DNA of 64,000 nucleotides from an uncultured Clostridia bacterium (lineage in GTDB: Bacteria; Bacillota; Clostridia; Christensenellales; Aristaeellaceae), in NCBI GenBank assembly GCA_934630975.1, contig CAKTXH010000001.1, positions 40,025 to 104,024 of the forward strand, written 5' to 3'. The first letter of the stretch is position 1; every line of letters starts with the position of its first letter. Shown here in pieces: positions 60,574-64,000 of the stretch. Made by a program: the position numbers and the translations under genes. The notes under the pieces are model-generated. The model saw nothing but the letters and a program-made list of their open reading frames with translations, did not search any database and was not told the origin of the DNA.

Positions 60574-60640
60574 AGAAAATGGAAAAACGGCTAAAAATGA
60601 ACATAAATCAAAAAAGTGTTGAAAAAGAGGCGCTTACAGC

Positions 60641-61249
60641 ATGAAAGAAATGAAAATCGAAAACGGATTGGAAAAGAAAGAGGATCGTCGGGTTCGACGC
60701 ACAAAAAAGCTGCTTAATCAGGGACTAATTGAATTGATGCAGCAAAAGCAGGTAAAAGATATTACCGTGCGCGAGCTGGCCGAGCTGGTTGACGTCAATC
60801 GGGGTACATTCTACCTCTATTACCGGGACATATTTGATATGCTTGAACGGCTCGAAGAAGAGCTTTTCGAACAGCTCAATGAAGTGATTCTCTCACATAA
60901 GGGCGAGCCGGTTCTTACCCATGTTCGTCCCATGCTGACGGATGTGTTTCGTATTGTCGCTGAAAACAAAGAAATTTGCAGGGTTTTATTGAGCGATAAC
61001 GGAGATATCAAATTTTTGCAGAAACTCAGCGATGTGATTCAGGAAAAGCTGCGTACGGAATGGCTCAACGGTTATGTGGATAATGAGACCGAGTTTGAAT
61101 ATCGCTATGCTTTTGGCGCGCTGGGCTTTGTCGGTCTGCTTAGAACATGGCTGCACCGGGATTGTGCGGAATCCGCCGAGAATATGGCGGTTTTAGCCGA
61201 TTCTCTGATTCGTCAGGGCATTATGAACGGTATTCCGAATTTAAAATAA
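60641..61249 (+). CDS. TetR/AcrR family transcriptional regulator
   Basis: A 202-residue one-component regulator. The DNA-binding domain shows TKKLLNQGLIELMQQKQVKDITVRELAELVDVNRGTFYLYY in outline, with the recognition helix in VNRGTFYLYY near residues 53-62. The C-terminal ligand domain matches TetR_C types with a WLHRDC-like helix. It is divergent from the MMPL operon and very likely represses it and itself through the palindromes between them. GAGGCG precedes the ATG. Confidence 0.9.
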   Translation: MKEMKIENGLEKKEDRRVRRTKKLLNQGLIELMQQKQVKDITVRELAELVDVNRGTFYLYYRDIFDMLERLEEELFEQLNEVILSHKGEPVLTHVRPMLTDVFRIVAENKEICRVLLSDNGDIKFLQKLSDVIQEKLRTEWLNGYVDNETEFEYRYAFGALGFVGLLRTWLHRDCAESAENMAVLADSLIRQGIMNGIPNLK

Positions 61250-61253
61250 ATAA

Positions 61254-61285
61254 AAGAAGCGAAGCCTGCTCAACTTGGAGTGGGT
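61254..61285 (+). terminator. Terminator of the TetR gene
   Basis: AAGAAGCGAA and TTCGCTTCTT are the core of a long stem extended by G-T pairs with a loop near 61,275, followed by CTTTT. Confidence 0.75.
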
Positions 61286-61307
61286 TTCGCTTCTTCTTTT
61301 GAAATAG

Positions 61308-61337
61308 AAAAAAACCGAAGTCTTTCAACTTCGGTTT
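61308..61337 (-). terminator. Terminator of the native tRNA-Lys gene
   Basis: AAACCGAAG (61312-61320) and CTTCGGTTT (61329-61337) form a perfect 9-bp stem. On the minus strand it is followed by six T. It lies just past the CCA end of the tRNA fragment. Confidence 0.85.
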
Positions 61338-61344
61338 CAAAACG

Positions 61345-61394
61345 TGGTGCACCTTCAGGGGCTCGAACCCTGGGCACCCTGATTAAGAGTCAGG
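61345..61394 (-). tRNA. Truncated tRNA-Lys(CUU), 3' part only; element attachment site
   Basis: Read on the minus strand, the 50 nt hold the full anticodon arm (CCTGA-CTCTTAA-TCAGG, anticodon CTT), variable loop, T arm (CAGGG-TTCGAGC-CCCTG), acceptor strand AAGGTGC and encoded ACCA. The 5' acceptor strand (expected GCACCTT) and D arm are absent; the sequence upstream is unrelated integrase-proximal DNA. This is what remains of a host tRNA-Lys after an element has integrated. The anticodon-to-3'-end stretch is the att core, and an intact copy should exist at the other end of the element. Confidence 0.85.
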
Positions 61395-61413
61395 AAGCCC
61401 GAAAAAGCGCCCG

Positions 61414-62271
61414 TCAATGAAGCAACGCGACGCGACGAATTTCGGCTTGTGCGGTTTCAACGGTGATGTGGCTGTACACCTGCAAGGTTAATTCTAGGCT
61501 GCTATGCCCCGCCAGATATTGCACCACGCGGGGGTTGATTCCGGCCAGAATCGCGCGGGTGACGTATGTGTGCCGGAGATCGTGCAGGCGGTAGCGGCGG
61601 GACAGGGACAGGCCGTCTTGAACGCGCGCCCAGCGGCGGTCAAGAGCTTCGGGCGCAACATCGACGCAGTAGGCCGACGGCGTGAGCCGGTAGAAGCGGC
61701 GCAGGATCGGAAGCAGCTCGGGCGCGATTGGGATATCGCGCACACCTGCGGCGGACTTCGGAGACGCTGCGACGAGCTCACCGCCGACACGGTGACGGAT
61801 GCGGCGCACATGGAGCACATCGGCCACGAGGTCAACGTCTCCCCACCTCAGCCCGGTTATTTCGGCGCGGCGCAGACCGGCAAAAAGAGCCAGAGACAAA
61901 GCCAGATCGTCGGCAATTTCCGGCGCGGCGGCCAGATAGTCGGATTCGGTCAGGGCGCTGCCGGCTTCCGGTCGGTGCTTCGGGCGGTCTACCGCGTCCA
62001 TTGGTGACCAGAGAAGCCGACGGGAGCGCACGGCGCGCCGGAACGTGGCGCGCAGAAGCGCGAAAACCGCCTGAGAAATGCGCTCACCTTTGGCCGCTGC
62101 GGCGTTGATGATGGCTTGACAGTCCTCCGGCGTAACAGCCTCTAGCGGCTGCGCGCCGATGATGGGCGCGATGTATACACGATACTGCCGGACGTACTCC
62201 TCACGGGTGCGGGGTTTGATATCCCGCTTGTAGGTGGATAGATACAGGTCGAACCAGTCTTGAAAATTCAT
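61414..62271 (-). CDS. Tyrosine integrase of the tRNA-Lys element
   Basis: A 285-residue phage-type integrase. A core-binding domain (FQDWFDLYLSTYKRDIKPRT, then EEYVRQYRVYIAPIIG) is followed by the catalytic domain. That domain has Arg in FAGLRRAEI, Lys in SPKSAAG, the HDLRHTYVT box (His and Arg), LAGHSS and the nucleophile in VYSHI. An AP2-type arm-binding N-domain is absent or short. It lies 19 bp from the att core and reads toward it. The ATG at 62271 is preferred (GGGG eight bases upstream) over the longer frame. Confidence 0.93.
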   Translation of the reverse strand: MNFQDWFDLYLSTYKRDIKPRTREEYVRQYRVYIAPIIGAQPLEAVTPEDCQAIINAAAAKGERISQAVFALLRATFRRAVRSRRLLWSPMDAVDRPKHRPEAGSALTESDYLAAAPEIADDLALSLALFAGLRRAEITGLRWGDVDLVADVLHVRRIRHRVGGELVAASPKSAAGVRDIPIAPELLPILRRFYRLTPSAYCVDVAPEALDRRWARVQDGLSLSRRYRLHDLRHTYVTRAILAGINPRVVQYLAGHSSLELTLQVYSHITVETAQAEIRRVALLH

Positions 62272-62313
62272 GCCTTTTCCCCTTTGCTTTTGCAGATTCT
62301 CCCCCAATCCACT

Positions 62314-62766
62314 ATGGCAAAATGGAACATGATACCCAGCGCGGAAGGGCCTTTCAAAGACCTTGACGTGATGGCCCGGTATTGCTTCGGGCTGCTGTAC
62401 AACCGCTATCAGCTCTCAGAGCGTAAGCACAACGAGGGCGATAGCCGCTTCTTGGAAATCCGCACAGTTCGGTTGTGCGATGCCTTCCCCTATCGCCCGA
62501 GCATGCGGAACGACACAAGCGAAATAAGCATGGGCTATGCGTTTTGCATCTACACACAAGGCGACCTTGCGCGCGAGATGGGTTGCACAGACCGCACGGT
62601 GCGGCGGTGTCTGGAAGACCTGCGCCGCGCCGGGGTGATCGAAACCAAGCGCGAGGGCTATAACGGCGCGTTGCGCTTTTTCTTCCCTCCCGTGGTCTAT
62701 GAGTATTTCGTGCGGGAAGAGCGGTTGAAAGAATACAAGGCTATTTTAGCAGGCCGCAAGGGGTAA
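62314..62766 (+). CDS. RepA_N-like winged-helix replication protein
   Basis: A 150-residue protein. The N-terminus (GPFKDLDVMARYCFGLLYNRYQLS) and the helix-turn-helix (YTQGDLAREMGCTDRTVRRCLEDLRRAG) followed by a wing (YNGALRFFFP) match the layout of RepA_N-type initiator N-domains of Gram-positive plasmids and ICEs. It lacks the long C-terminal part. It is divergent from the integrase. Five palindromic repeats begin 12 bp after its stop. The start is uncertain: ATG 62314 or 62329, neither with a clear ribosome site. A plain transcription factor is the alternative. Confidence 0.6.
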   Translation: MAKWNMIPSAEGPFKDLDVMARYCFGLLYNRYQLSERKHNEGDSRFLEIRTVRLCDAFPYRPSMRNDTSEISMGYAFCIYTQGDLAREMGCTDRTVRRCLEDLRRAGVIETKREGYNGALRFFFPPVVYEYFVREERLKEYKAILAGRKG

Positions 62767-62777
62767 GGGAATACAAG

Positions 62778-62876
62778 CGGAAAAATCTTCCGTGCGGAAA
62801 AATTTTCCGGGCGGTACGGAAATATTTTCCGGTCGGTGCGGAAAAATTTTCCGAACCGGTTCGGAAATATTTTCCG
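62778..62876. repeat. Five iteron-like 15-bp palindromic repeats (candidate origin)
   Basis: Five copies of CGGAAAWATYTTCCG (four close variants) start at 62778, 62795, 62817, 62839 and 62862. The last four are 22-23 bp apart, two helical turns, so a protein would bind them on one face. Copies 2 and 4 are identical, and copies 3 and 5 are identical. Each is nearly self-complementary. They follow the Rep-like gene and precede an AT-rich stretch, the arrangement of an iteron origin. Binding sites for autoregulation are the alternative. Confidence 0.65.
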
Positions 62877-63204
62877 CCTAGTATACTTATAAAGCTTTCT
62901 TATAAGCATTACTACAAGGTTTCTTTATACCGCTGGTAGGCTTATATATGCAAGCTTGCTACCCGCGGGCGCGCGCGCGCACGCGAGGGGCTGGGGCTAC
63001 GGGCGGCGAAAGGATGCGCTGCGGCGCTGATCAGCGCGCAAAGGCGCGGTTTTTCGCGCCCTATCGACAAGCAGCGTTTTTTCTGCTATGCTGGGCTGAG
63101 TGGCCGATATAGCCCGGGATAGTGGCAAAAGGGGCGGTTTTCCGCCCCCGCGGGTGTCGGCGCGATTTTGTGCGGTGATTTTTCACCGGGGAGGATGGGA
63201 ACAC
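62877..63204. other. Non-coding spacer: AT-rich block, alternating CG run
   Basis: No gene is supported here. The left part (62,881-62,950) is AT-rich with TATAAAG and TTATAAG elements, suited to strand opening beside the iterons. At 62,968-62,983 there is an almost pure alternating GC run (GCGGGCGCGCGCGCGC), which could adopt Z-DNA. The rest is GC-rich with no recognisable promoter up to the XRE gene's GGGGAGG site at 63,188. Confidence 0.5.
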
Positions 63205-63486
63205 ATGTACACGACAAGGCCGCTTTTCAGCCGCCGCCCGGTGACAAGCTACCGGGAAATCATCAAGAGCAGGCTCAAGCACTGGCGCAAGCTGGCCAAC
63301 ATGTCGCAGGCGCAGGCCGCGAAGCTGGCCGGGGTTGCCCGCTCGACCTGGCAGACGTGGGAAGACCCAGCGCGCGGCGCGCTGCCGGATCTGGCCGCGC
63401 TGGCGGCGGTTGCGGACGGCTGCCGGATTGAGCCGGGGGCGGCGCTGGAATGGCTCACCGGGGGCGCGGATCGGCGCGCGCTTTGA
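63205..63486 (+). CDS. XRE family helix-turn-helix protein
   Basis: A 93-residue Cro/CI-type DNA-binding protein. The HTH spans about residues 20-60, with LANMSQAQAAKLAGVARSTW and the following WEDPARG. This is the standard XRE recognition pattern, where the Ser/Gln residues contact DNA. The ATG at 63205 has GGGGAGG ten bases upstream; the longer frame from 63100 has no site. In such elements it would repress or activate excision or transfer genes, or its own promoter. Confidence 0.75.
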   Translation: MYTTRPLFSRRPVTSYREIIKSRLKHWRKLANMSQAQAAKLAGVARSTWQTWEDPARGALPDLAALAAVADGCRIEPGAALEWLTGGADRRAL

Positions 63487-63488
63487 AC

Positions 63489-63517
63489 TTGTCTTTTGGG
63501 CGCTGATGGGCTATAAT
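63489..63517 (+). promoter_or_regulatory. Promoter upstream of the small Cys-rich ORF
   Basis: TTGTCT (63489-63494) and TATAAT (63512-63517) have a 17-bp spacer. Two GATGGTC-like repeats (ATGGTCAAAGATGGTCAG) follow immediately and could bind a regulator. Confidence 0.6.
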
Positions 63518-63566
63518 GGTCAAAGATGGTCAGATATGGCCATGAGCACGGGAGGAGGCGGGCGCA

Positions 63567-63824
63567 GTGCTGCACGAGCAGCTCACCGGGGCGACGCATG
63601 CCCGCGCGGCCACGCCGCCCAGCTTTCCGAGCTTTTACGAAATCGGCTTGATGATACTGGCCGACCAGTGCCCACCGGATGGCAAATTTTACATGTGCCG
63701 CATGGGGTGCGCGGGCGAGATCGACGACGTTTGCGCGGACTGCTGGCGGCACTACATGCACTTCGTCGCTTCGCGCGGCCAAAGCGACCCCTACCGCGCC
63801 GATCGACGGCGCGACGACCTTTGA
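63567..63824 (+). CDS. Small cysteine-rich protein of the element
   Basis: An 85-residue protein with GTG start. GGAGGAGG at 63,551-63,558 is a very good ribosome site. It contains YMCRMGCAGEIDDVCADCW, a CxxxC-x8-CxxC pattern that could bind zinc, and a basic C-terminus. It overlaps other open frames in GC-rich DNA, but only this frame has both a ribosome site and a promoter. Small zinc proteins are frequent among element accessory genes. Function unknown. Confidence 0.5.
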   Translation: MLHEQLTGATHARAATPPSFPSFYEIGLMILADQCPPDGKFYMCRMGCAGEIDDVCADCWRHYMHFVASRGQSDPYRADRRRDDL

Positions 63825-63876
63825 TAGCCCATTTTCGGTCATTGCTGGCCGTTTGGGATTGGTAATCCCCCAATAT

Positions 63877-63907
63877 GCGCCCGCTTTCGGTCAGGGCGGG
63901 CGCTTTT
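63877..63907 (+). terminator. Terminator after the small Cys-rich ORF
   Basis: GCGCCCGC (63877-63884) and GCGGGCGC (63896-63903) form a GC-rich perfect stem followed by TTTT. Confidence 0.75.
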
Positions 63908-63944
63908 GATGGCATTGCAGGCGGGGCTTATACCCTGCCGAACT

Positions 63945-63971
63945 CCCGCCGTTCGCATCGGCGGGTTTTTT
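63945..63971 (+). terminator. Second terminator near the right edge
   Basis: CCCGCCG (63945-63951) and CGGCGGG (63959-63965) form a 7-bp stem with a 7-nt loop, followed by six T. Confidence 0.75.
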
Positions 63972-63992
63972 GTACACAAAATTTTGTGTACA
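63971..63992. repeat. Perfect 22-bp palindrome at the right edge
   Basis: TGTACACAAAA (63971-63981) is exactly complementary to TTTTGTGTACA (63982-63992). It directly follows a terminator, so it probably begins the control region of the next gene outside the window. It looks like an operator for a dimeric repressor such as the XRE protein. Confidence 0.6.
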
Positions 63993-64000
63993 GGCGCGGG

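Larger units (their letters stand above)
61345..64000. mobile_element. Left end of an integrative element inserted at tRNA-Lys
   Basis: The region starts at the truncated tRNA and carries in order an integrase, a Rep-like winged-helix gene, iteron-like repeats, an XRE regulator and a small Cys-rich ORF. It runs out of the window. Base composition becomes uneven, with very GC-rich stretches beside AT-rich ones. Host housekeeping genes stop at 61,249. No relaxase, coupling protein or capsid gene is in view, so ICE, IME and phage-plasmid remain open. Confidence 0.8.

Noticed and set aside
60411..60644. A 77-codon ORF upstream of the TetR gene
   Set aside because: It starts inside the MMPL gene and runs across the divergent promoters. 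It has no ribosome site.
61345..61420. A complete tRNA-Lys gene
   Set aside because: The 5' acceptor strand GCACCTT and a D arm cannot be found upstream of the anticodon arm; only the 3' part is present.
62778..62876. CRISPR array
   Set aside because: Repeats are 15 bp and spacers only 2-8 bp, both far too short. No cas genes are nearby.
62697..62909. A 70-codon minus-strand ORF with repeated KIFP-type segments
   Set aside because: The apparent peptide repeats are just the translated iteron-like DNA repeats. There is no ribosome site.
63335..63865. A 176-codon plus-strand ORF in the island
   Set aside because: It is Arg-rich, crosses the XRE gene end, a promoter and the GTG-started Cys-rich ORF, and has no ribosome site.

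Overview
The window is about 64 kb from an endospore-forming member of the Clostridia (Firmicutes) with moderately high GC. The evidence is Gram-positive gene order (miaB-ricA-mutS-mutL; maf-mreBCD-minD-like-spoIVFA/B), a small acid-soluble spore protein, spoIVFA/spoIVFB, a LexA box of the Bacillus type, strong GGAGG ribosome binding sites with frequent GTG/TTG starts, and consensus TTGACA/TATAAT promoters. No genus can be named from the sequence alone. Positions 1 to about 61,340 look like ordinary chromosome. From about 61,345 to the right edge lies the left end of an integrated element.

Layout, left to right. 1-2111 (minus): asd and a truncated dapA (lysine/diaminopimelate branch). 2378-8885 (plus): an M20 peptidase, a membrane protein, a spore SASP, a methyltransferase, Hsp33, and TPR- and HEAT-like proteins. 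8931-13880 (plus): a membrane-anchored zinc-ribbon/TPR protein, metG behind a structured leader, and tatD. 13959-14700 (minus): the manganese exporter mntP with a yybP-ykoY riboswitch. 14782-19740 (minus): a nucleoside-type ABC importer with its BMP lipoprotein. 19938-25149: a glyoxalase, a MATE exporter, and recX-pncB-lgt. 25362-25991: upp. 26098-39646 (plus): a long run of a glycosyltransferase, queG-like, a radical-SAM/DUF2344 pair, RNase E/G, miaB, ricA, mutS, mutL and miaA. 39769-40994: a cysteine-rich protein behind a sporulation-type promoter, then xpt. 41230-50653 (plus): the elongation/sporulation cluster maf-mreB-mreC-mreD-PBP2-MinD-like-rodA-spoIVFA-spoIVFB. 50701-56229: a DEAD-box helicase, two small proteins, lexA, a Cys-rich acidic protein, a tyrosine recombinase, rnhA and proC. 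56519-61249: an MMPL exporter with a secreted coiled-coil partner and a divergent TetR regulator.

The accessory region starts at a 50-nt 3' fragment of a tRNA-Lys(CUU) gene on the minus strand. It has its CCA end and terminator but lacks its 5' half. Next to it is a tyrosine integrase, then a divergent RepA_N-like winged-helix protein, five short palindromic iteron-like repeats with an AT-rich flank, an XRE regulator, a small Cys-rich ORF, and a perfect 22-bp palindrome at the right edge. This reads as the integrase/replication end of an integrative (ICE/IME or phage-plasmid-like) element inserted at tRNA-Lys. Its right end, where an intact tRNA-Lys should be rebuilt, is outside the window.

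Systems most worth a second look are the iteron/Rep module of the island, the structured leader upstream of metG, the MinD homologue whose signature lysine is replaced by cysteine and which has no MinC partner, the Cys-rich protein behind a sigma-K-like promoter, and the MMPL/coiled-coil export operon with two candidate TetR operators. All functional statements are read from sequence motifs and gene order. No database search was run.
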